Of a DNA stretch of 54,542 nt, positions 25,009 through 33,136 are shown piece by piece. The position numbers and the translations under genes were made by a program. The notes below the pieces were generated by a model. That model was not told the origin of the DNA, did not search any database, and saw nothing but the letters and a program-made list of their open reading frames with translations. How positions within the stretch are numbered: position 1 is the first letter of the stretch; every line of letters starts with the position of its first letter. This DNA comes from Candidatus Poribacteria bacterium (GTDB lineage Bacteria; Poribacteria; WGA-4E; WGA-3G), in the NCBI GenBank assembly GCA_003635195.1, contig PYIY01000096.1:1-54542 (forward strand). The letters are read 5' to 3'.

Positions 25009-25186
25009 AATTTGATTTATACCATCCAAAAAGTATTGTAACGCAGCGAGATATAAGACCTCGCGCTACAGATCTATTGACAGTTTCCCAGCGGAATATA
25101 AAGAGCTCAGGAAACGACATGTAAAAGCATTGGAAGTAAAAGATAAGTGAGTACTTAAAGCGTTCCTTGCGGAACCGATCCAAGTA

Positions 25187-25618
25187 TTAGGCAGATGGAG
25201 GTCCTCTACAGGTCAGAGGATGGTCGGGAAAAAGTGTAGAAAAAAGAGTAGGAGGGATCTCAAAGGACTCCCATGTGGCAACAGGCAAAGTTGCCGAGAT
25301 CGGAAGAATTGAGACGAAAGATTGCTCAACTGATTCACGAGACTCGTGCGCGTCGTACCTATCGTCTGGAAGGACAAGTTCCAAATCTTTTGAGCAGCAC
25401 GATTCGCCACTTTCAGACGGATTTTCGGTTTCACCTGCTGTACCTGTTTTCGTACTTTGACAGCAGGTTGAATGGGTTTTAGTAACTCCACTCAAGGCTT
25501 CTTGATGCACATCGTGACAGAACTTTTGTTCAAGTGCCGCGCAGAGGAGCGGGCATACCGAATAGACGTACAATAGCCCCACGAGTAAAATAAGAACCTG
25601 CTGATATTTTCGGAACAT
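25187..25618 (-). CDS. Cys-rich exported protein, first gene of metal cluster
   Basis: A 143-residue protein with an N-terminal hydrophobic segment (residues 8-27, QVLILLVGLLYVYSVCPLLC) acting as signal or anchor. Eight Cys are present at 22, 26, 34, 52, 53, 74, 75 and 137, including two CC pairs (TCCQS, SCCSK), with His nearby (CHDVHQ). This suits a small periplasmic metal-binding or metal-sensing protein, comparable to short Cys/His-rich proteins that precede Cus-type operons, but no named family was recognised. It starts just below a duplicated promoter and leads the minus-strand cluster; the outer-membrane gene starts 178 bases later. GGAG stands 13 bases before the ATG. Coding call good, role inferred from place. 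Confidence 0.7.
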   Translation of the reverse strand: MFRKYQQVLILLVGLLYVYSVCPLLCAALEQKFCHDVHQEALSGVTKTHSTCCQSTKTGTAGETENPSESGESCCSKDLELVLPDDRYDAHESRESVEQSFVSILPISATLPVATWESFEIPPTLFSTLFPDHPLTCRGPPSA

Positions 25619-25675
25619 TGTTAAATAAACTCCGTTGTTTCGTCAGACAGTGGAAATCGAATCAAACTTTAAAGT

Positions 25676-25705
25676 ATTATACACCAAAATCTCAAAAAGT
25701 TGCAA
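25676..25705 (-). promoter_or_regulatory. Promoter P1 of the metal-efflux cluster (repeat copy nearest gene)
   Basis: On the minus strand TTGCAA, an 18-base spacer and a perfect TATAAT. It lies about 60 bases upstream of the Cys-rich gene. The whole unit is repeated 52 bases upstream (25728-25757). Confidence 0.65.
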
Positions 25706-25727
25706 AAAAAAAATTGATTTTTTTAGA

Positions 25728-25757
25728 GTTATACACCAAAATCTCAAAAAGTTGCAA
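25728..25757 (-). promoter_or_regulatory. Promoter P2, duplicate of P1
   Basis: TTGCAA, the same 18-base spacer base for base, then TATAAC. Together with P1 it makes a tandem direct repeat of about 30 bp separated by an A/T-rich stretch. The conserved spacer may also be the binding site of a regulator. Confidence 0.55.
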
Positions 25758-25847
25758 GAAAAAACAAAATACTGGAGCCTCATTTACAATGCGCTTGTGG
25801 CAATCTTAAACAGACTCCCATTCTCTTTCGCGTTGTTCAACAGCTGC

Positions 25848-26174
25848 CTATTGTGCCTTGGTTCTACCGTTGATGGTAGCTCTGTAGGCAAGAGGGTCTT
25901 TTTGTTTCATTATGCGTAATCTGCGTGCCTCTTGGCGTTGATTTCTTTTTTTCGATCGTTTTAACCAGGCTGGTTCATCAGAGTCATCATCCGTAGCTGC
26001 CCTGTGCGAGTTACTTAACATACGCTTTCTTCTCTTGGCTTTGAGCTTTCTTTCTCGCCTTCTTTCTAATGCAGGTTCAATGATAAAGGTCCAAACACCA
26101 ATCACAAAAGGGGCTGAGACAGCAGCTGCGAAGAGCAAAGCAATGCATAGTATCATAAATGTGTCCCAGGTCAT
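25848..26174 (-). CDS. Small membrane protein with very basic tail
   Basis: A 108-residue protein: one strong membrane segment at residues 7-30 (MILCIALLFAAAVSAPFVIGVW, read as two halves), followed by a highly basic, Arg/Lys-rich cytoplasmic tail (ERRRERKLKAKRRKRM; then LKRSKKRNQRQEARRLR). AAAAGGAGTG precedes the ATG on the minus strand with suitable spacing, which supports coding. No family recognised; the basic tail could bind nucleic acid or acidic lipids. It is transcribed towards the metal cluster but separated from it by the duplicated promoter, so it is probably independent. Confidence 0.6.
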   Translation of the reverse strand: MTWDTFMILCIALLFAAAVSAPFVIGVWTFIIEPALERRRERKLKAKRRKRMLSNSHRAATDDDSDEPAWLKRSKKRNQRQEARRLRIMKQKDPLAYRATINGRTKAQ

Positions 26175-26638
26175 CTTTTAATTTCACTCCTTTTGGTAAT
26201 AGGTTAGGTTTCGCGGCCTGCACGGCGGAGGAGACTCCGAAACCCTCTCCAGCTTGGCAGGTATGCCGCAGTTTCTGTATACAAAGTTCTATTTTTTATC
26301 TGAGGTTCTTTCCCAAATATAACACGTGAATTTTACATCGGAAGTCTAAGGTCTATCAATCACTTTCTATGCGTTCAAATCTACTAAACAAACAGATATT
26401 AGAAACGAAGCAATAATCATGATTGGTATTTCAAGATCGCGCCGGGTCAATACTGCCTCATCACAGAAGAAAAACAAGATCAGGAAAACAGCAGTGTGTT
26501 ACATCGGACACGCAGTTCTTTCGGGAACGTTAAAACCGAAACGGTTTTGCCTCTGTGATGCAATGAACGCCCTCAAGAACTAACTGCATCGCAACCTATC
26601 TCAATCGTTTCAGGAGCCACGATTTGCTGTGAAAAAAA
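26175..26638. other. Gap of about 460 bases, no confident gene
   Basis: Holds the ribosome-binding site of the small membrane-protein gene at its left edge, a hairpin CGGAG-GAGA-CTCCG at 26225-26239, and an inverted repeat AAAACCG/CGGTTTT at 26532-26548. A 54-codon ORF at 26419-26583 (+) has no ribosome-binding site and was not accepted. Otherwise nothing recognised. Confidence 0.5.
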
Positions 26639-26926
26639 TTAATCGCTACCGTTCTCTGATGCAACTAACTTGTACTGAAACGCTTCAAAACTCGGGGCTA
26701 ACGAAGCAGCAACACCTAACTGTTTAAGACGGTCAATATCCGAAATACCCTCCAGCCTCGATTTTAACGCAACAATGTCCGCAAACGGGAAACGCTCAGT
26801 GACAACAGCCAGCGTATTTTCTATAGTCGCCTCACGGGCACCACGTTCTATCCCCTGTTCAAGGCCCCGTTGTTTACCTTCTTCAAGCCAACGTTTTATC
26901 ACTTCTTCGTAGAAAGGAGATTCCAT
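26639..26926 (-). CDS. Small protein like the C-terminus of Rpn/transposase-type nucleases
   Basis: A 95-residue protein starting MESPFYEEVIKRWLEEGKQRG, with a Glu/Gly/Arg-rich helical stretch (GLEQGIERGAREATIENTLAV) followed by a helical ERFPFADIVALKSRLEGI part. Such ends occur at the C-terminus of Rpn/PDDEXK-type putative transposases and as free-standing short proteins in Poribacteria-like genomes. The nuclease part is missing. GGAGGAAG before the ATG indicates that this short form is translated as such rather than being a random fragment. No catalytic residues are present, so it may be a decayed or regulatory form. Confidence 0.6.
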   Translation of the reverse strand: MESPFYEEVIKRWLEEGKQRGLEQGIERGAREATIENTLAVVTERFPFADIVALKSRLEGISDIDRLKQLGVAASLAPSFEAFQYKLVASENGSD

Positions 26927-27379
26927 CAGAACTTCCTCCGATATAATACGGCATATAGCTATTATACGCGTATGCCCGGCATAATGTCAATCTTTTTCTT
27001 TCTCACTTATCCCCATTTTCATGAATGTTTTGTGTAAGGTGTTTGGTGAAAAAAATGCGTTAAAGTCAGGTAGATTATGGTAGAATACCTCCATAAGATG
27101 GATACATTTTTCTAAACTGCTATTCTAAACTGCTATTTTTAATGAAAAACGAAACATATTACAACAAATATATAGAGAATTTAGGTGCTACAGATACTGA
27201 AATAGGTTAGTTCGGTGTACCGGAAAATTTGGGACTTAGGTTGCTTTTCAATCCTGAATGATATATACTATTTGGCAAGTTTCGCCCTAAACCCGTAATA
27301 TTCTTCTGAGGTATCGCTTTCCGCCTTCTACGAGAAGTAAAGAAAACGACCAATCAAGATCGCAACGGAGGAAAAGTTC
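26927..27379. other. Gap of about 450 bases upstream of msrP
   Basis: A/T-rich. It contains a tandem CTAAACTGCTATT direct repeat around 27112-27137 and a short in-frame start (MKNETYYNKYIENLG, stop at codon 23 near 27209) that looks like the beginning of a lost gene. The msrP ribosome-binding site GGAGG lies at its right edge. No convincing promoter boxes were found. Confidence 0.5.
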
Positions 27380-28345
27380 ATGGCGTACATTAAGATTCCA
27401 AAAGGATGGGAAATCCCTGAAAATCAAGTAACCTCTGAATCAGACTACATCAACCGCCGGAAGTTCATCAAAAATTTGGGATTAGGGAGTGCCGGTGCTT
27501 TGCTGTTTTCCACTTCAAACGCCTGTGCACAAAGCAGTGCGCTTGAGAAACAGTTAGAACCCTTCCGCGCGCAAACACTTGATGCTGAAAAAAATGCGAA
27601 CTTCACAGTGGAACGACAGATGACCGACGAAATCGTTGCCGCCACATATAACAACTACTACGAATTCACGACCTCTAAGAGTACTGTTTGGAAAAGAGTG
27701 GAAAAATTTAAGACGCGCCCTTGGGAGATTGAAATATCAGGGCTTGTCGAAAAACCGATGACATTAGATGTGGACGATCTGATAAAACAGATGCCGCTTG
27801 AGGAGCGGATTTATCGGTTCCGTTGCGTCGAAGCGTGGGCAATGGTAGTACCGTGGATCGGTTTCCCGATGAAAGAGTTGCTCGAAAAAGTGCAGCCGAA
27901 AGCTGAAGCGAAATATGTCCGTATGCTCACTTTTTTGGATGCCGACATGGCACCACAGCAACGAGATCCTTATCTACCGTGGCCCTATTTTGAAGGGCTG
28001 ACACTTGCCGAGGCGATGAATGACTTGACAATACTCACTGTTGGCATCTATGGACATATTTTACCGCCACAGCACGGCGCACCTATCCGGCTCATCGTGC
28101 CTTGGAAGTACGGGTTCAAAAGTATCAAATCCATCGTCAGCATTGAGTTGACGGACCAGAAGCCACGCACCTTCTGGAATACACTTGCACCGAGGGAGTA
28201 TGATTTTGAAGCAAACGTCAACCCCAATGTCCCACATCCACGTTGGTCACAAGCCAGCGAGCGGATGATTGGAACTGGCGAGAGACTCCCGACGTTGATT
28301 TACAACGGCTATGGCGATGCTGTCGCGCACCTTTACGAAAGGTAA
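27380..28345 (+). CDS. msrP: Protein-methionine-sulfoxide reductase catalytic subunit MsrP (YedY)
   Basis: A 321-residue molybdopterin enzyme of the MsrP/YedY family, near the usual length. It has a Tat signal peptide with twin Arg at 26-27 (NRRKFIKNLGLGSAG) and a long n-region, as in E. coli YedY. The molybdenum-ligating Cys is C149 in YRFRCVEAW. Other family marks are PWIGFPMKELL, YLPWPYFEGL and APIRLIVPWKYGFKSIKSI (in part). It reduces oxidised Met in periplasmic proteins. The haem membrane partner MsrQ/YedZ is absent here. Good GGAGG before the ATG. The serpin gene begins 13 bases after the stop, so the two are probably one transcript, which would link protein repair with protease control in the envelope. 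Confidence 0.95.
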   Translation: MAYIKIPKGWEIPENQVTSESDYINRRKFIKNLGLGSAGALLFSTSNACAQSSALEKQLEPFRAQTLDAEKNANFTVERQMTDEIVAATYNNYYEFTTSKSTVWKRVEKFKTRPWEIEISGLVEKPMTLDVDDLIKQMPLEERIYRFRCVEAWAMVVPWIGFPMKELLEKVQPKAEAKYVRMLTFLDADMAPQQRDPYLPWPYFEGLTLAEAMNDLTILTVGIYGHILPPQHGAPIRLIVPWKYGFKSIKSIVSIELTDQKPRTFWNTLAPREYDFEANVNPNVPHPRWSQASERMIGTGERLPTLIYNGYGDAVAHLYER

Positions 28346-28358
28346 AACGGAGAAATAG

Positions 28359-29615
28359 ATGAATAGAAAACAGACCGGGAAAAAAACTTTTATAGGCTTG
28401 ATATGTCTGGTTTCGCTAATATTTGCTGGATGTAATAATCTTGGTTCTATCTTTGGTGATGAGGGACGAGACGATCCTGAAATTGTTTCTATTGATACAA
28501 ACGTCGTCACGGCAAATACGCAATTCGGTTTTGATCTGTTCAATGACATCCGCAAAACTGAGCAAGATAAAAATATTTTCATTTCTCCGCTCAGTATCTC
28601 TATTGCTTTAGCAATGACTTTAAATGGAGCATCCGGTGAAACCGAACAGGCGATGACGAATACGCTGCAATTAAAAGGGTTAGATGCCGCATCAATAAAC
28701 ACCGGTTACGCCGGATTGCGCCATGCGCTTCAAACATCAGACCCGAAAGTGACACTCACGATTGCAAATTCACTCTGGGCACGCCAAGATGTTCCGTTCA
28801 CGCAGGATTTCCTGCAGCGAAACACCGAATTTTTCGGAGCGGAGGTCTCAACACTAAATTTCATGGATCCAAACACCCTAATAACGATTAATCAGTGGGT
28901 AAACACCAACACCAACGGTAAAATTCAAAAAATCCTTGATGAAATCAATCCGGATATGGTGTTATTTCTGATTAACGCCATCTATTTCAAAGGAACGTGG
29001 CAGACAGAATTTGACCCCTCGCGTACGCGCGACGGAACTTTTTATCTCGCAACCGGTGCCGAAAAGCAGGTCCCGATGATGACAAGAACGGGTGATTATC
29101 CCTACTACGAAAACCATGAAGAAAAGTTCCAAGCGATTAGCCTTCCTTACGGCGATGGACGGATGAGCATGTATATCTTCCTCCCCTATCGCGAATCTGA
29201 CCTCAACACCTTTTTAGATGGTTTCACCACTGAGAATTGGGAGAATTGGATATCGCAGTTTCGCGAACGAGAGGTGTTCCTCAGTATGCCCAAATTTAAG
29301 CTGGAATATGAAAAAACGCTTAACAATCCGTTGCAATCACTCGGTATGGGTATCGCGTTTGCACCCGGGCTTGCAGATTTCAGTCGGATGGCAGATTTAG
29401 AAGTTTTGGGTCAAAACTTGTATATCGGAGAAGTGCTCCATAAAGCCGTCGTTGAAGTCAATGAAGAAGGGACTGAAGCCGCAGCAGTAACGAGTGTTGG
29501 CATTCGCGCCACCAGTGCCCCACCTGCATTCATGGCAAATCGACCCTTCTTTTTCGCGATTCGTGATAATGAGACAAAAACTGTCCTATTTATGGGCACT
29601 GTCGTAGATCCTTAG
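28359..29615 (+). CDS. Serpin family serine protease inhibitor (lipoprotein)
   Basis: A 418-residue bacterial serpin of full length. The N-terminus is a lipoprotein signal (LVSLIFAGC, Cys25), so it should be anchored in the periplasm or at the surface. Core motifs are present: FISPLSISIALAMTLNGA at about 67-84, the NAIYFKGTW segment near 207-215, and the breach/RCL hinge VEVNEEGTEAAAVTS. The hinge has the small residues at P15-P9 (G-T-E-A-A-A-V) that inhibitory serpins need, so it is likely inhibitory. Counting from the hinge, the scissile bond is near T-S in IRATSAPP, with Arg two places before, so elastase- or trypsin-like targets are possible. It ends FFFAIRDNETKTVLFMGTVVDP-like (in pieces). 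Closely follows msrP. Confidence 0.96.
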   Translation: MNRKQTGKKTFIGLICLVSLIFAGCNNLGSIFGDEGRDDPEIVSIDTNVVTANTQFGFDLFNDIRKTEQDKNIFISPLSISIALAMTLNGASGETEQAMTNTLQLKGLDAASINTGYAGLRHALQTSDPKVTLTIANSLWARQDVPFTQDFLQRNTEFFGAEVSTLNFMDPNTLITINQWVNTNTNGKIQKILDEINPDMVLFLINAIYFKGTWQTEFDPSRTRDGTFYLATGAEKQVPMMTRTGDYPYYENHEEKFQAISLPYGDGRMSMYIFLPYRESDLNTFLDGFTTENWENWISQFREREVFLSMPKFKLEYEKTLNNPLQSLGMGIAFAPGLADFSRMADLEVLGQNLYIGEVLHKAVVEVNEEGTEAAAVTSVGIRATSAPPAFMANRPFFFAIRDNETKTVLFMGTVVDP

Positions 29616-29644
29616 TCCTACTATTAAAAAAGGGGGTATTCCCG

Positions 29645-31192
29645 ATGAAAGCGAAATTTAAAATCTTTTACAGATTAAGTGCTGTCCTTATGATGTGCGG
29701 ATTGATGCTCTTTATCTACACGGGCTGCGGCGGCAGCGAAGACGAGGCATCTGAAGAACTTGCAGCGTCTGATTTTGGATATATTCCAACAGGCTTAAAT
29801 CCGCCAAACGGTGCCGCCTATGACGATGTCTTTTTTAAAGAGTATGGCACAAACCCTTTTATCGATACAGAAGACGACCACCTTTCAACGTTCGGTATGG
29901 ATGTGGATACCGCCTCCTACTCCGTCATGCGCCGCTATCTCCGAGATGGACATCTGCCGCCGCCGGAAGCTGTTCGGGTAGAAGAATTCGTCAATGCCTT
30001 TGATTACAACTATGTCCCACCGTCTCAGGACACATTCGCTGTTCACATTGAGGGCGCGCCGTCCCGATTTGGTGAAGGCAAACGACTCCAATTGTTGCGA
30101 ATCGGTATCCAAGGTCGCGTGATTCCCGACGAAAACCGAAAGGACGCGATGTTGACTTTCGTGATTGATGTCTCCGGTTCAATGGCTATGGAAAATCGGT
30201 TGGAGTTGGTGAAACGTGCGCTAACACTTTTGGTTGCACAGCTCCGTCCGGGCGACGAGGTCGCTATTGTTGTTTACGGGACTAAGGCGCGAACTGTCCT
30301 CCCGCATACTGGCATTGAAAATAGCGAGGAGATTTTAGCAGCGATCCACTCCCTCACACCTGAGGGTGTGACGAATGCTGAAGATGGACTTCGGCTTGGG
30401 TACAAACACGCCTTGCGCAATGCCAAGGTCGGTAGCATCAATCGCGTGATTCTCTGTTCGGATGGTGTTGCCAATGTCGGAGAAACAGGACCGGATGCCA
30501 TCCTTAAAACAATTCGCTCCCACGTTGAGGAAGGGATTACATTAACAACTGTCGGATTTGGCATGGGGAACTACAACGATGTCCTCATGGAACAACTTGC
30601 TAACAAAGGCAACGGTAGCTACGCTTATGTTGATACCCTCAGCGAGGCAAAACGTATCTTTGTTGAAAATCTGACAGGCACATTACAAGTTATCGCTAAA
30701 GATGCCAAGGTTCAGGTTGATTTCAACCCTCAAGTCGTCAGTCGCTTCCGTCTGCTTGGTTATGAAAACCGTCGGCTTGACCACGAAGATTTCCGTGATG
30801 ACGATGCCGATGGCGGTGAAATCGGTTCAGGTCACAGTGTCACAGCCCTCTATGAGATTAAACTTCATGAAGGTAGCACCGGACAATTGGCGACGGTCTT
30901 CATACGTTCTGAAGACCCAGATACCCGTCGTGTGTCGGAAATTAACGAAGAGATTTTCACAACAGAACTGAATGACACATTTGAAGCAGCGTCCCCTGAA
31001 TTTCAACTCGCTGCAACTGTAGCGGAATTCGCAGAAATCCTGCGTGAGAGTTTTTGGGCACAAGACGGGAGCTTGGAGGCAGTCTCGCAAAGTCTCAAAG
31101 GTATTGCCCCTCAAATTCCGAATGCGTCGGTGGATGAGCTAATGAATCTGGTGAGTCGAGCAAATCGCTTTAAGGCTCAGGATAGTGAATAG
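29645..31192 (+). CDS. YfbK-like VWA domain lipoprotein
   Basis: A 515-residue exported lipoprotein (FIYTGCGG, Cys28). Residues about 75-145 form the von Willebrand N-terminal domain typical of YfbK-like proteins (STFGMDVDTASYSVMRRYL, then PPPEAVRVEEFVNAFDY). The VWA domain, about 165-345, has a complete metal site DVSGSM and downstream T and D (LTTVGFG, CSDGVA). The C-terminal 150 residues match the DUF3520 domain found in the same family. Function in known bacteria is unclear; envelope-protein assembly or adhesion is inferred. A strong GGGGGT-like ribosome-binding site precedes the ATG. Its end overlaps the next gene's GTG start by 8 bases. Confidence 0.93.
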   Translation: MKAKFKIFYRLSAVLMMCGLMLFIYTGCGGSEDEASEELAASDFGYIPTGLNPPNGAAYDDVFFKEYGTNPFIDTEDDHLSTFGMDVDTASYSVMRRYLRDGHLPPPEAVRVEEFVNAFDYNYVPPSQDTFAVHIEGAPSRFGEGKRLQLLRIGIQGRVIPDENRKDAMLTFVIDVSGSMAMENRLELVKRALTLLVAQLRPGDEVAIVVYGTKARTVLPHTGIENSEEILAAIHSLTPEGVTNAEDGLRLGYKHALRNAKVGSINRVILCSDGVANVGETGPDAILKTIRSHVEEGITLTTVGFGMGNYNDVLMEQLANKGNGSYAYVDTLSEAKRIFVENLTGTLQVIAKDAKVQVDFNPQVVSRFRLLGYENRRLDHEDFRDDDADGGEIGSGHSVTALYEIKLHEGSTGQLATVFIRSEDPDTRRVSEINEEIFTTELNDTFEAASPEFQLAATVAEFAEILRESFWAQDGSLEAVSQSLKGIAPQIPNASVDELMNLVSRANRFKAQDSE

Positions 31193-32120
31193 CTGGCAAC
31201 ACAGAAAGATTATGAAAAGCCTTTTTTTTCTTCTATTGATGCTGCCCATATTTTCAGCGTCTGCTACGTGGAAGTCAGTGGAAAGTCCACACTTTCGCGT
31301 CTACTATCAAGAAGGCACGACAGATCCAACGTCAATCCTTCAGATTGCTGAGGATTTCTATGCCGAAATGCCGCAACTGACAGACCGTATACCAGCGGGG
31401 ATGATCGACATCTGGGTCTGCGATACACAAAAGGAATTTCAGGCTTCTGTTCACGCCCCGATTCAGGATTGGGCAGTGGGATGCGCCTTCCCATTGAGTC
31501 GACGTATCGTTATCCAAAACCCGAAACACATCGCGCTGGCGAAACTGCAGTTAGTCCAAGTGCTTCGTCACGAGATCGCGCATGTCCTGTTTGGGCAGTG
31601 TACACGCAAGGCTGTTAAAGAGATCCCACTGTGGTTTATAGAAGGCATCGCGATCTACTTTGCTGATGAATGGGTGCCGAATCGTCACGAAACATTGTTA
31701 AAACATATTTTTTCTAAATCTATTTTACCGCTTCAAGAGTTAACGCGAGGTTTCCCGAGTTCGCAAGCGGGTGCGGATTTGGCGTATGCTGAGAGCCAAG
31801 ATGCCGTCCGTTGGTTGGTTGAAATCAAAAGTAAGGAGGTGCTGTTCGCGCTTATTTCGGAACTTCATGCGGGGAAGCACTTCAATACCGCTTTTGAATC
31901 CGTAGTTGGATGGGATCTTGCTACCTTTGATGTCCTTTGGCGTGCATCATTAGCGGAACGTTACAGGTGGGCATCCCTCTTCTCCAATTCCTACTTTTTG
32001 TGGGGCGGACTCGGTGGACTGGCACTCCTCGGCTATCTGGTCTGCCGAAATCGTAGACAGCGGCACCTCAACAAACTTTCACAACAAGAAGATACAATGG
32101 ACACATTCTTCAGGACTTAG
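31185..32120 (+). CDS. Peptidase-MA-like membrane protein (HExxH)
   Basis: A 311-residue protein (from GTG at 31185; an alternative ATG at 31212 gives MKSLFFLLLMLPIFSASA). After the signal peptide there is a gluzincin-type metalloprotease domain: HEIAH at 129-133 with a downstream Glu in WFIEGIAIYFADEW (about 150-163), as in the peptidase MA-like family. A transmembrane segment lies at about 271-288 (FLWGGLGGLALLGYLVC), followed by a short basic tail. So the protease domain is outside and the tail inside. It overlaps the preceding VWA gene by 8 bases and the phosphoesterase begins 6 bases after it, suggesting one operon. Substrate unknown. The ATG at 31212 lacks a good ribosome-binding site. 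Confidence 0.82.
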   Translation: MNSWQHRKIMKSLFFLLLMLPIFSASATWKSVESPHFRVYYQEGTTDPTSILQIAEDFYAEMPQLTDRIPAGMIDIWVCDTQKEFQASVHAPIQDWAVGCAFPLSRRIVIQNPKHIALAKLQLVQVLRHEIAHVLFGQCTRKAVKEIPLWFIEGIAIYFADEWVPNRHETLLKHIFSKSILPLQELTRGFPSSQAGADLAYAESQDAVRWLVEIKSKEVLFALISELHAGKHFNTAFESVVGWDLATFDVLWRASLAERYRWASLFSNSYFLWGGLGGLALLGYLVCRNRRQRHLNKLSQQEDTMDTFFRT

Positions 32121-32125
32121 TTGTA

Positions 32126-33124
32126 ATGAATACCTTTCTAATTTATTTTACGCTCTGTTTCATCTGTTTCACCGCCACGACGATAGCACAACCCAAACAA
32201 CTCGCACAGTACCCTGATCAACTCACGCGCGACGGTCATGTCGTTGTTTTGCCCGACCACGGCACCATCTACATCGTTTCCGATCTGCATGCCCATTGGG
32301 ACGACTTTAATCAATGGCTGCAACTGACAAAACTTGTCGAGCGGATTCAGGCGGGTGAAGATGTCTACGGATTGATACTCGGTGATGCCGTTGACTATAA
32401 GCCAGATGAACCGAGACATCCGCCTTATGGTGATACCTTAATTGTTGATAGGGTTATGGAACTCCAAAGACAACTTGGCGATAAAGGTAAAAGAGTCATC
32501 TATCTCCGAGGGAACCACGAATTTGCCGCCGCGGATGCTTATGCAATGCTGAAGAAACAGGGGATGACACCACAAAACCGGGCGGAGTTTATTCGTTTAT
32601 TGTACGAAAGCCCGCTTGGTGCCTACTATGAGCAGTTCAATTTCATTGAGAGGATGACGGATGTTCACTACGAATTCCTTTTGAATCTGCCAACGGTTGT
32701 TATCGCAAAAAACGGTTTTGTCGGTATTCACGCCGGTCCCCCGCGTTTCATCACCAGTCTTACGAATCTTGTGAATCCGAGTCCTAAAACCCTTGAAGAA
32801 CTCCTCTGGCACCGTCCTGCTATTGCGTATAGCGGTGGATACACTTTAAAACATATTAAAAATTTTCTTAAAATCATCAATGCCAACCTCCTTATTGTTG
32901 GACATACTCCGATTCACTATTTCCCTTCACGAAACGTCAGAGATGGTATAGCAACATTCGGCGAAAATCAACTTATCTTTTCGACAGGTTATAGTGGCTT
33001 GCCGGGAATTCCAACCTATATCGAGATTGACCTATCAGAGACATATACCTCTGTCCATGCGCTGAAGTTAGGGGTAAATATTCATCATCTGTACGACAAA
33101 ACGGGGAAACCGAAATCGGACTAA
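32126..33124 (+). CDS. Secreted calcineurin-like (PPP-type) metallophosphoesterase
   Basis: A 332-residue protein with a signal peptide (residues about 1-20, FLIYFTLCFICFTATTIA). The metal-binding motifs of the PPP/metallophosphoesterase fold are in order: SDLHAHWD (for GDxHG), GDAVDYKPDEPRH (for GDxxDRG), RGNHEFA (GNHE), and later IVGHTPIHY (GHT). It hydrolyses phosphomono- or diesters with a dinuclear metal centre. Export is uncommon for PPP-type phosphatases and points to a periplasmic or extracellular phosphoester substrate. It lies within the VWA/protease/TPR run with gaps of 5 and 12 bases on either side, supporting cotranscription. Confidence 0.9.
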   Translation: MNTFLIYFTLCFICFTATTIAQPKQLAQYPDQLTRDGHVVVLPDHGTIYIVSDLHAHWDDFNQWLQLTKLVERIQAGEDVYGLILGDAVDYKPDEPRHPPYGDTLIVDRVMELQRQLGDKGKRVIYLRGNHEFAAADAYAMLKKQGMTPQNRAEFIRLLYESPLGAYYEQFNFIERMTDVHYEFLLNLPTVVIAKNGFVGIHAGPPRFITSLTNLVNPSPKTLEELLWHRPAIAYSGGYTLKHIKNFLKIINANLLIVGHTPIHYFPSRNVRDGIATFGENQLIFSTGYSGLPGIPTYIEIDLSETYTSVHALKLGVNIHHLYDKTGKPKSD

Positions 33125-33136
33125 TAGACCCACATC

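Noticed and set aside
24887..25183. 98-residue minus-strand frame overlapping the outer-membrane gene start
   Set aside because: Overlaps the signal peptide of the outer-membrane protein in a different frame; the signal-peptide frame is far more protein-like.
26419..26583. 54-codon plus-strand ORF
   Set aside because: No ribosome-binding site, Lys/Arg-rich without domain pattern, and contains an inverted repeat; weak as a gene.
27141..27209. Short start MKNETYYNKYIENLG with stop after 22 codons
   Set aside because: Protein-like but too short and with no continuation in any frame; noted only as a possible gene remnant.
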